Of a DNA stretch of 5,005 nt, positions 1-5,005 are shown one piece after another. Location: assembly GCA_030637365.1 (NCBI GenBank), contig DAOWGR010000137.1, positions 1 to 5,005 of the forward strand, written 5' to 3'. The stretch's first letter is position 1, and the number at the start of each line of letters is the position of its first letter. A model generated the notes under the pieces. It ran no database searches, had not been told where the DNA came from, and worked only from the letters and a program-made list of their open reading frames with translations. Position numbers and translations under genes: made by a program. The stretch comes from Elusimicrobiota bacterium. Lineage in GTDB: Bacteria; Elusimicrobiota; Elusimicrobia; Elusimicrobiales; UBA9959.

Positions 1-1595
1 TCATAACCCGCGTCAACATGCCTTAAAACGCAGGTAGCGGGCTGACCGGCGACAGAGCTGCCAAGTTGTGTTTTCTTTTCGTTTGGTCGTTCGGCGACGG
101 TAACCTGTCCGGCATGTAAAGAATAACCCATGCCGACTCCTCCGCCATGATGGAAAGAAACCCATGAAGCGCCCGAAGCGGTATTAACAAGAGCGTTTAA
201 AATGGGCCAATCGGCTATCGCGTCGGAACCGTCTTTCATACTCTCGGTTTCTCTATAGGGACTCGCGACCGAACCCGCGTCAAGATGATCCCGTCCTATC
301 GCCAAGGGAGCCGAGATTTTTCCCCGCCTGACATAATCATTGAAAGCAAGACCCAATTTTTCTCTTTCGCCGTAACCAAGCCAGCATATTCTGGACGGCA
401 AACCCTGGAATTTAACTTGTTCGGAAGCCATGCGTATCCATCTTTTTAAATGTTCATTTTTAGGAAACATTTCAAGAACCAATTTATCCGTAACCGCTAT
501 GTCCTCGGGATTTCCCGATAACGCGGCCCAGCGAAACGGCCCTTTCCCCTCGCAAAAAAGGTCTCTTATATAAGCGGGAACAAAACCGGGAAAATCATAA
601 GCGTTTTTAACTCCATGCTTAAAAGCCATTGTTCTTATATTATTGCCATAATCAAATGTTATGGTTCCGTTTTTCTGTAAATCCAGCATAGCCTCAACAT
701 GAATCGCGATTGATTCCATCGCGAGATTTAAATAAGCTTTCGGGTCTTTTTCTCGCAATTCATCAGCATCACTTAAAGTCATGCCTTTGGGAATATAACC
801 ATTCATCGGATCATGCGCCGATGTTTGATCGGTAAGAACATCAATTTTGATATTTCTTTTTGCCATTTCTCCAATAATTTCGGCGCAATTGCCGACAAGA
901 CCTATTGAAAAAGGTGTTCCGTCTTTTAAATGCTTATCCGCCATCTTCAGAGCTTCATCAAGAGACTCAGCCATCGCGTCGATATATTTTGTTTCAAGCC
1001 GTTTTTTTATTCTTTCCACATCAACTTCAATGATAATAGCCACTCCATTGTTCATGGTAATTGCGAGAGGCTGGGCTCCGCCCATGCCGCCAAGTCCGCC
1101 GGAAACAACCAGCTTTCTTCTTAAATCCGAATTAAAATGTTTTTTTGCCAAAGCGGCAAAAGTTTCATAAGTGCCTTGCAGTATCCCTTGAGTTCCTATA
1201 TAAATCCAACTTCCGGCCGTCATCTGCCCGTACATCATAAGCCCTTTTTTCTCAAGTTCGTCAAAAACTTCCCAATTGGCCCAATTACCGACGAGATTTG
1301 AATTCGCAATCAATACTCTCGGCGCGTATTCATGTGTTTTCAATATTCCGGCCGCCTTGCCGGACTGCACAAGCAAAGTCTCATCATTTTCAAGACCGAT
1401 TAAAGATTTAACTATGCCTTTGTAACAATCCCAATTTCTCGCGACTTTTCCCCGTCCGCCGTAAACGATTAAATCTTCCGGTTTCTCAGCCACCTCGGCA
1501 TCCAGATTATTCATAAGCATGCGCATGGCGGCTTCCTGCTGCCAGCCTTTGCAAGTAAGACTATTTCCTCTCGGAGCTTTGATTTTTTCAGTCAT
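1..1595 (-). CDS. hutU: Urocanate hydratase (urocanase), 3' end cut off by the window edge
   Basis: Urocanase catalyses the second step of histidine breakdown, hydrating trans-urocanate to 4-imidazolone-5-propionate in the cytoplasm with tightly bound NAD+ as electrophile. The frame is open from an ATG at 1595 to base 1 and gives 531 residues. The family is about 550-560 residues, so roughly 20-25 C-terminal residues are missing. Visible hallmarks are the N-terminal GWQQEAAMRML segment, VYGGRGKVARNW, the glycine-rich NAD-site motif GGLGGMGGAQ (166-175), DQTSAHDPMNGY, and GLPSRICWLGYGER with Cys404 at the place of the conserved active-site cysteine (Cys410 in Pseudomonas putida). RHVDAGY (525-531) is the usual near-terminal block. 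The start is backed by AGGGTGA five bases upstream. The gene follows hutH on the same strand with a 167-bp spacer. Residues 502-518 match the urocanase consensus poorly. The identification itself is secure. Confidence 0.97.
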   Translation of the reverse strand, partial: MTEKIKAPRGNSLTCKGWQQEAAMRMLMNNLDAEVAEKPEDLIVYGGRGKVARNWDCYKGIVKSLIGLENDETLLVQSGKAAGILKTHEYAPRVLIANSNLVGNWANWEVFDELEKKGLMMYGQMTAGSWIYIGTQGILQGTYETFAALAKKHFNSDLRRKLVVSGGLGGMGGAQPLAITMNNGVAIIIEVDVERIKKRLETKYIDAMAESLDEALKMADKHLKDGTPFSIGLVGNCAEIIGEMAKRNIKIDVLTDQTSAHDPMNGYIPKGMTLSDADELREKDPKAYLNLAMESIAIHVEAMLDLQKNGTITFDYGNNIRTMAFKHGVKNAYDFPGFVPAYIRDLFCEGKGPFRWAALSGNPEDIAVTDKLVLEMFPKNEHLKRWIRMASEQVKFQGLPSRICWLGYGEREKLGLAFNDYVRRGKISAPLAIGRDHLDAGSVASPYRETESMKDGSDAIADWPILNALVNTASGASWVSFHHGGGVGMGYSLHAGQVTVAERPNEKKTQLGSSVAGQPATCVLRHVDAGY

Positions 1596-1600
1596 AATGT

Positions 1601-1616
1601 TCACCCTACCACCTCT
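1601..1616 (-). promoter_or_regulatory. hutU ribosome-binding region inside a repeat arm
   Basis: On the minus strand AGGGTGA (1601-1607) lies five bases before the hutU ATG. A stronger-looking purine run, AGAGGTGG (1609-1616), lies 13 bases before it. Nearly all of this region is within the left arm (1603-1619) of the 17-bp inverted repeat. The complementary arm (1697-1713) is transcribed first on the same message. The positions are seen directly; use as the Shine-Dalgarno site is inferred from spacing. hutH has the same AGGGTGA core six bases before its own ATG. Confidence 0.6.
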
Positions 1617-1618
1617 TT

Positions 1619-1635
1619 AGCGGCTGTAAGCCGCT
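1619..1635. other. Perfect hairpin, left half of the repeat element
   Basis: AGCGGCT-GTA-AGCCGCT is a perfect 7-bp stem with a 3-base loop. Transcribed from the minus strand it is not followed by a U-tract; the next bases are the purine-rich arm leading to hutU. It is therefore not read as an intrinsic terminator. Confidence 0.75.
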
Positions 1636-1679
1636 TGTAAAATAATTTTCATCCTATCATCTGCGTGGTATATCATTAA

Positions 1680-1697
1680 ACACACCTTTCGGTGTGT
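1680..1697. other. Perfect hairpin, right half of the repeat element
   Basis: ACACACC-TTTC-GGTGTGT is a perfect 7-bp stem with a 4-base loop. Its stem sequence differs from that of the left hairpin while the adjoining 17-bp arm is identical. Two REP-like units with diverged stems but a conserved flanking signature would look like this. In the minus-strand transcript no U-tract follows it directly, so terminator function is unlikely. Confidence 0.75.
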
Positions 1698-1762
1698 AAA
1701 GAGGTGGTAGGGTCATAAATTTCTCTACTTACAACCTTTCGCGCTTACGATCTCGAGCTTCT

Positions 1763-3304
1763 TCAATCCGCTTTTAAGAAATATCCGTTTAAAATCGCTT
1801 CGGCAACTCTCTCTATTCTATCTGAAAAAACCTCATCGCCTTTAAACGCCGGCGAAATTTTTCGCAATTTGCTTATCGCGTCCTCAAGAAAAACGCTTGT
1901 TTTTAAAGGTCTGTGAGCTTCAACTCCCTGTGCGGCAGCCATCAATTCTATGGCGGTAATTCTTGAAACATTTTTGATAATCTCTTTCAATTTCAAAGCC
2001 GCGGTCATTCCCATGCTGACAAAATCTTCTTTATTGGCTGAAGTGGGAATAGAATCGGCGCTGGCCGGATGGCTTAAAATTTTATTTTCATTCGCCAAAG
2101 CCGCGGCCGTAACATGAGCTATCATAAAACCCGATTCAAGGCCGGGAGTTTTGGCCAAAAAAGGCGTCAGTATTTTAAAATCGCTTACAAGCTGAGCTAT
2201 GCGGCGCTCCGACATATTTCCCATTGCCGTTATGGCAATGCACGCGAAATCAAAAGCGAATGATATGGCCTGTCCGTGAAAATTACCGCCTGAAAGCACA
2301 TCTATGGACGAACCTTTTTTATTATTGACGGCGTCTACCATAACGGGATTATCCGTAACGCTGCTCAATTCCGTTTCAACGGTATTAAAAGCGTATTCAA
2401 GAGAATCCCTGACGGCGCCTAAAACTTGCGGCATGCATCTCAGGCTATACGGATCCTGCACTCTGCTATGATCAATTTTATGCGACGCGCGCACGGCGCT
2501 ATGAGCCAATATTTTTTTAAGCTTGCTCGCGACAAACATCTGGCCTCTATGCGGTTTAAGAAAATGTATCCTTTCATCAAAAGCGCTTGGAGTTCCTTTT
2601 AACGCTTCCACCGTCATGGCTCCGGTAATTACGGCGGATTCAAATAATTTTAAAGCGTCATACAAAGCAAGCCCTCCGACAGCCTGCATCCCTTGAGTTC
2701 CGTTTATAAGCGCCAGACCTTCTTTTTCGCAAAGTTCTATGGGTTTTATATTAAGCTTTTTTAAAATCTTGGCGGTGGGCAGCCATTCGGATTTTTTAGA
2801 ATCGGCAAGCCTCGCTTTTCCCTCTCCAATCAAGCACAAAGCCATATGAGCGCTTGGCGCCAAATCTCCGCTCGCTCCGACGGAACCCTTGCAGGGAATA
2901 TGAGGAATCAGCCCTTTGTTTATAAATCGCGCCAAAGCTTCTATCACAACGGGCCTGACGCCGGAACACGCTCTGGAAAGTTCATTGGCTCTTATAAACA
3001 TCAAGCCGCGAGCTTCCTCTTCGCTTAAAGGCTCTCCGACTCCGCACGCGTGGCTTCTGATAAGATTTACTTGAAGTTTTTTTAAATTGGAACCCGATAT
3101 CCTGGCGAAAGCAAGTTCGCCAAATCCGGTATTAATTCCATACATCGTTTTGTCGCTTTTAAGCAATCGCTCAAGTTCTTTTCTGGTTTTTAATACTTTT
3201 TCTTTCGTTTTAGCGGATAAAACAACCTTCCTCTTTCCCCGAGCTATCAGAGAAAAATCGTTTATAAGCAAACTGCCGGCAAGTTCAAAATTTCTAATTT
3301 TCAT
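1763..3304 (-). CDS. hutH: Histidine ammonia-lyase (histidase)
   Basis: Histidase removes ammonia from L-histidine without oxidation to give trans-urocanate, the entry step of histidine breakdown; the family forms cytoplasmic homotetramers. The 513-residue product matches the usual length of about 500-515. The Ala144-Ser145-Gly146 triad in GSVGASGDLAP is the part that cyclises into the MIO electrophile. Other family positions present are Tyr55 in MYGINTGFGE, Ser84-His85 in RSHACGVGEP (the Ser-His pair favours histidine over phenylalanine or tyrosine as substrate), Asn201 in INGTQ, Tyr286 and Arg289 in DPYSLRC, Phe342 in GGNFHG, and Glu426 in ANKEDFVSMG. That last motif has Lys and Phe where many histidases have Gln and His, a variation compatible with the family. 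The following urocanase gene settles the choice over tyrosine or phenylalanine ammonia-lyases. AGGGTGA lies six bases before the ATG, and an ACCCT-T-AGGGT dyad (3313-3323) overlaps this site. No confident promoter was found upstream. Confidence 0.97.
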   Translation of the reverse strand: MKIRNFELAGSLLINDFSLIARGKRKVVLSAKTKEKVLKTRKELERLLKSDKTMYGINTGFGELAFARISGSNLKKLQVNLIRSHACGVGEPLSEEEARGLMFIRANELSRACSGVRPVVIEALARFINKGLIPHIPCKGSVGASGDLAPSAHMALCLIGEGKARLADSKKSEWLPTAKILKKLNIKPIELCEKEGLALINGTQGMQAVGGLALYDALKLFESAVITGAMTVEALKGTPSAFDERIHFLKPHRGQMFVASKLKKILAHSAVRASHKIDHSRVQDPYSLRCMPQVLGAVRDSLEYAFNTVETELSSVTDNPVMVDAVNNKKGSSIDVLSGGNFHGQAISFAFDFACIAITAMGNMSERRIAQLVSDFKILTPFLAKTPGLESGFMIAHVTAAALANENKILSHPASADSIPTSANKEDFVSMGMTAALKLKEIIKNVSRITAIELMAAAQGVEAHRPLKTSVFLEDAISKLRKISPAFKGDEVFSDRIERVAEAILNGYFLKAD

Positions 3305-3312
3305 TTCCTATC

Positions 3313-3323
3313 ACCCTTAGGGT
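3313..3323. promoter_or_regulatory. Small dyad over the hutH ribosome-binding site
   Basis: ACCCT-T-AGGGT is a 5-bp inverted repeat around one base, 9-19 bases upstream of the hutH ATG, and it includes most of the AGGGTGA site. It is too tight to fold as an RNA hairpin. It could be half of an operator or chance. It is listed because it sits exactly where control of hutH would act. Confidence 0.25.
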
Positions 3324-3342
3324 CTATAATTTAATTACTTCA

Positions 3343-3441
3343 TCGTTTGGAAACTCAGCGAGAGCGGGACCGGGCCGATTTACTGCGAACATACGGGCTA
3401 TGCCGGCGCCGTGGCGGAAGCTATGTGAACGACTAGAGGGT
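3343..3441 (+). ncRNA. Candidate structured RNA, antisense to the hutH leader
   Basis: A GC-rich block sits in an otherwise AT-rich 179-bp spacer. On the plus strand several helices are visible. UCGUUU (3343-3348) can pair with GAACGA (3427-3432) to close the whole domain, with one G-U pair. A hairpin at 3354-3368 has a 5-bp stem with a bulged A and a GAGA (GNRA-type) tetraloop. ACAUA (3389-3393) pairs with UAUGU (3422-3426). GCCG (3402-3405) pairs with UGGC (3412-3415). The GNRA loop and the three G-U pairs make sense only as plus-strand RNA. The sequence around 3428-3438 (AACGACTAGAG) faintly recalls the P7 strand of group I introns, but no matching UAGUC strand follows, so a complete intron is not supported. 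The family is not recognised. A fragment of a mobile ribozyme, a small RNA, or chance folding of a GC-rich block all remain possible. Confidence 0.35.
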
Positions 3442-3483
3442 AAATAAAGAGCAATAAACCGGCCAAACGGCAAATTGATTATA

Positions 3484-4071
3484 TCACAGACCCTTGATTT
3501 TGCGCATCATATCGCTAAGCGTGACAATACCGTCTTTTTTAAAAATAATGATAAAATGCTCAAATACTTTCTTCGCCATAATAACATCGTTCAACGCCCT
3601 GTGCCAGCCATTAACGGATATGCCCAATTCTTTAGCTACCGTGCCTAATTTATTATTATTGAATTTACCGAACTTGCGCGAGATTTCAAGCGTGTCTATC
3701 GCCGTCAAATCGGGAAACTTCATTCCCACGCGTTCAAATTCCATTTGAAGAAACTTAATATCAAACTTGATATTATGCCCGACCAAAACAGTTCCTTCCA
3801 TAATCGCCGTAAGCTTATGAACCACTTCCCCGAATTTAGGACTTTGACAAACCATCTCATCGGTAATGCCATGCACATTGGAAGCCACGCACGGAATGGC
3901 GGTTTGGGGATTAATTAAAGTTGAAAAATCGTTTTTTTTCTCCAGTCCCTGAAAAGTCGCGGCCGCCACTTCGCAAACTCTGGAATTTGAAGGCGAGAGA
4001 CCGGTTGTTTCAACATCTATGGATGCGAAAACAATATCGTCAATGCTTTTATGAAGAAGTAAATTGGACAT
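3484..4071 (-). CDS. DnaQ-like DEDDh 3'-5' exonuclease
   Basis: This is an RNase T/DnaQ-superfamily exonuclease, which removes nucleotides from 3' ends with two metal ions. From the ATG at 4071 it is 195 residues, essentially one exonuclease domain. All DEDDh residues are present: Asp19 and Glu21 in ASIDVETTG (Exo I), Asp104 in VGHNIKFD (Exo II), and His157 with Asp162 in WHRALND (Exo III). The frame can be extended upstream to an ATG at 4098 or a TTG at 4107. The 4071 start is preferred because AAGAGG (4081-4086) stands nine bases before it and because the longer forms overlap the upstream gene. The gene begins 13 bp after the DUF3307 stop, which suggests co-transcription. Proteins of this size are annotated as the polymerase III epsilon subunit or as orphan repair exonucleases. 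No polymerase-binding or helicase domain is present, so the exact role is open. Confidence 0.9.
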   Translation of the reverse strand: MSNLLLHKSIDDIVFASIDVETTGLSPSNSRVCEVAAATFQGLEKKNDFSTLINPQTAIPCVASNVHGITDEMVCQSPKFGEVVHKLTAIMEGTVLVGHNIKFDIKFLQMEFERVGMKFPDLTAIDTLEISRKFGKFNNNKLGTVAKELGISVNGWHRALNDVIMAKKVFEHFIIIFKKDGIVTLSDMMRKIKGL

Positions 4072-4080
4072 TTTATATTT

Positions 4081-4086
4081 CCTCTT
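4081..4086 (-). promoter_or_regulatory. Shine-Dalgarno site of the exonuclease gene (decides its start)
   Basis: AAGAGG on the minus strand lies nine bases before the ATG at 4071 and overlaps the TAA stop of the DUF3307 gene (4085-4087) by two bases. This arrangement favours translational coupling and argues against the upstream ATG (4098) and TTG (4107) starts. Confidence 0.65.
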
Positions 4087-4798
4087 ATAAACTGCCATAA
4101 TAAACAAATCTTGCCATTAAACCGAAAACCGCCGTTACTAAAACGCTTATAATGACATTCGCGTAGGATAAATCGATTATTCTTTTGCTTTTTATATAGA
4201 AAATCTGAAAAACCCACGCCAACATGAAAGGTATCCACCAATATCCGCTGACAAAAAAGAAGCCCCATAGCACCATTCTTTCAAAAATAAGAAAATACTT
4301 TTCATCAAATTTTGGGAAAGTCACTCCCGCGATATCTTTCTCTATGAAATAAATCAATACGGTTGTCACATGAGTGATGATAACGAATGTCACTATTATT
4401 ATAATCCACTTCTCATTGCCGAAAAAGACTTTGTTTAAATTGTATATCGGCGAAACCATGAATAATACAATAACATGAAACAATTGATCACTCAAAACAC
4501 ATATTGTAGGAGCAGCCAGGGCAAAATGTCTCAGCACATAAACACGAATCTCATCCACGATAAAATGGAAAACAATAATAATAAGCATAACCCACCAGCC
4601 GGTTATGCGCAAAAAGCCCAAATCAATCCATACATCCGGCAAATACCTATAAGTGAGAATGATGGAAACAATAAGATGAGTGGCGCAATGGATAAGCATG
4701 CCGTAAATATTTTTACGCTTAAGACGGTTTATAACATCAAACTGCAGAGTAAAATCCGCCAAGAAGTGGGCCAATAAAAGTCTCCAAAATATAATCAT
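4085..4798 (-). CDS. DUF3307-like integral membrane protein
   Basis: The 237-residue product is strongly hydrophobic, with about seven membrane segments near residues 2-18, 33-50, 63-82, 97-117, 130-152, 171-200 and 210-232. The opening (LLLAHFLADFTLQ, residues 7-19) and the following spacing of polar residues inside or next to helices (His11, Asp15, His37, His41, His78, Asp82, Asp104-Gln105, His108) fit the DUF3307 family. The family's biochemical function is unknown to me. The buried His/Asp pairs could bind a metal or pass protons, and this is inference. AAGAGG (4806-4811) lies seven bases before the ATG. The exonuclease gene follows after 13 bp. The family call was made by eye and is moderately sure; a polytopic inner-membrane protein is nearly certain. 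Confidence 0.8.
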   Translation of the reverse strand: MIIFWRLLLAHFLADFTLQFDVINRLKRKNIYGMLIHCATHLIVSIILTYRYLPDVWIDLGFLRITGWWVMLIIIVFHFIVDEIRVYVLRHFALAAPTICVLSDQLFHVIVLFMVSPIYNLNKVFFGNEKWIIIIVTFVIITHVTTVLIYFIEKDIAGVTFPKFDEKYFLIFERMVLWGFFFVSGYWWIPFMLAWVFQIFYIKSKRIIDLSYANVIISVLVTAVFGLMARFVYYGSL

Positions 4799-4805
4799 TT
4801 AATAT

Positions 4806-4811
4806 CCTCTT
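4806..4811 (-). promoter_or_regulatory. Shine-Dalgarno site of the DUF3307 gene
   Basis: AAGAGG on the minus strand, seven bases before the ATG at 4798. It is the same hexamer as in front of the exonuclease gene, and it differs from the AGGGTGA type in front of hutH and hutU. Confidence 0.6.
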
Positions 4812-4857
4812 AACTCTGCCGGCTCCCGTTATCGGAACCATGCTTTTCATCATCCTT

Positions 4858-4871
4858 CCGGCATATGCCGG
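4858..4871. repeat. 14-bp perfect palindrome downstream of the cyclase-like gene
   Basis: CCGGCATATGCCGG is its own reverse complement and lies eight bases after the stop codon of the upstream partial gene. On the minus strand it is followed by AAGGATGATG and not by a T-run, so it is a poor intrinsic terminator. It could be a protein-binding site, or a weak hairpin protecting a 3' end. The rest of this 81-bp spacer shows only the DUF3307 ribosome-binding site. Confidence 0.4.
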
Positions 4872-4879
4872 CGGCAAAA

Positions 4880-5005
4880 TTACTTTGACTTCAGATTAAA
4901 AGTTCCATCCCAATTTTCGGGAAGATTTTCAACATACTCTTTTGAAATATTTTTATAAAATTCGCTGGGCCCGTCCAAAGCGTTCAATTTAAGCGCTTTC
5001 TCAAA
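4880..5005 (-). CDS. C-terminal tail of a probable class III adenylate/guanylate cyclase (partial)
   Basis: Forty-one codons and a TAA stop enter from the right edge; the start and catalytic domain are outside the window. The tail reads FEKALKLNALDGPSEFY, then a short helix, then LPENWDGTFNLKSK at the stop. A segment of the type ALxLNPxDGPSxxYxxRCxxFxxxPPPxxWDGxxxLxxK is the usual ending of many bacterial class III nucleotide cyclases, where a TPR-like helix pair follows the catalytic domain. The DGPS block and the W-D-G motif near the end support that reading. With only the tail visible, the catalytic activity cannot be confirmed. If right, the protein would make cAMP (or cGMP), often as a membrane-bound sensor. 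The gap to the DUF3307 gene is 81 bp, so co-transcription is possible and uncertain. Confidence 0.6.
   Translation of the reverse strand, partial: FEKALKLNALDGPSEFYKNISKEYVENLPENWDGTFNLKSK

Larger units (their letters stand above)
1603..1713. repeat. 111-bp inverted-repeat element with internal hairpins (REP/BIME- or MITE-like)
   Basis: The outer arms, accctaccacctcttta (1603-1619) and its exact reverse complement (1697-1713), form a perfect 17-bp inverted repeat. Each arm shares its innermost base with a perfect hairpin: 1619-1635 on the left and 1680-1697 on the right. The roughly 44-bp centre is AT-rich and has no open frame; it includes the small palindrome AAAATAATTTT (1639-1649). Two hairpins in opposite orientation, each next to the same conserved sequence, is the layout of REP pairs (BIMEs) and of non-autonomous elements mobilised by IS200/IS605-type or RAYT Y1 transposases. 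That family assignment is inference, because no transposase gene lies in the window and copy number cannot be judged. No clear target-site duplication is visible. An alternative is an RNA-level regulatory structure between hutH and hutU. Confidence 0.72.

Noticed and set aside
847..1170. Plus-strand open frame of 107 codons opposite hutU
   Set aside because: It lies wholly antisense to a well-conserved part of urocanase (GGLGGMGGAQ region) and has no protein features of its own; it is a shadow frame. The overlapping frame at 930-1124 is rejected for the same reason.
1619..1697. Intrinsic terminator between hutH and hutU
   Set aside because: Both hairpins are strong but neither is followed by a U-tract in the minus-strand transcript, and they are better explained as parts of the inverted-repeat element.
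1722..1766. Possible frameshifted extension of HutH: after the stop, shifted frames give tails such as RIEEARDRKRERL
   Set aside because: HutH is already full length at 513 residues and ends normally; there is no slippery sequence plus structure to support frameshifting.
2846..3320. Plus-strand open frames opposite hutH (2846-3028 and 3087-3320)
   Set aside because: Both are antisense to conserved histidase sequence, including the MIO region, and look like chance frames.
3343..3483. Complete group I intron
   Set aside because: Only a P7-like stretch is visible; no downstream pairing strand, no splice-site context and no room for a full catalytic core.
3494..3748. Plus-strand open frame opposite the exonuclease gene
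   Set aside because: Antisense shadow of a gene with all DEDDh residues present.
4017..4268. Minus-strand frame of 83 codons spanning the DUF3307-exonuclease junction
   Set aside because: It overlaps both genes in another frame and has no recognisable domain.
4475..4777. Plus-strand frame of 100 codons opposite the DUF3307 gene
   Set aside because: The Asn/Lys/Ile-rich product is typical of the antisense of a membrane-protein gene; no support as a gene.
4736..4852. Minus-strand mini-ORF starting MMKSMVPITGAG after an AAGG, overlapping the DUF3307 start
   Set aside because: About 38 codons, weak site, out of frame with the DUF3307 gene and no known motif. A leader peptide cannot be excluded and nothing supports one.
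1..5005. CRISPR array, tRNA, rRNA or phage genes
   Set aside because: No spaced direct repeats, no cloverleaf with T-loop signature, no conserved rRNA blocks and no phage structural or integrase genes were seen on either strand.

Overview
The window is a run of five protein genes, all on the minus strand, from an uncultivated-looking bacterium of moderate GC. Reading in the direction of transcription (high to low coordinates), it holds: the last 41 codons of a gene whose tail resembles class III adenylate/guanylate cyclases; a seven-helix DUF3307-type membrane protein; a DnaQ-like DEDDh exonuclease; complete hutH (histidine ammonia-lyase); and hutU (urocanate hydratase), which runs off the left edge about 20 codons short of its usual end. 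No rRNA, tRNA, CRISPR array or transposase gene is visible. The sequence does not fix the taxon. The bacterial Shine-Dalgarno sites, the cyclase-type tail and the repeat-like spacers suit an environmental Gram-negative lineage, and this is a guess.

The metabolic core is hutH-hutU, the first two steps of histidine breakdown: L-histidine to trans-urocanate plus ammonia, then urocanate to 4-imidazolone-5-propionate. The remaining hut genes (hutI and a hutG or ftcD type gene), if present, should lie to the left of the window. Upstream, the DUF3307 gene and the exonuclease gene are 13 bp apart, and the exonuclease ribosome-binding site overlaps the membrane-protein stop codon, so these two look co-transcribed. 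Nothing ties them functionally to histidine breakdown.

The two most interesting stretches are non-coding. The 167-bp hutH-hutU spacer contains a 111-bp element (1603-1713) bounded by perfect 17-bp inverted repeats, each with a perfect 7-bp-stem hairpin at its inner edge. It resembles a REP/BIME or IS200/IS605-derived non-autonomous element. Its left arm carries the hutU ribosome-binding site, so folding of the mRNA would hide that site. The 179-bp spacer upstream of hutH holds a GC-rich block (about 3343-3441) that folds on the plus strand, opposite to the genes, with a closing helix, a GAGA-tetraloop hairpin and several G-U pairs. It may be an antisense structured RNA or the remnant of one.

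The spacer at 4799-4879 contains a 14-bp perfect palindrome and no other convincing feature. No gene-free stretch exceeds 300 bp.
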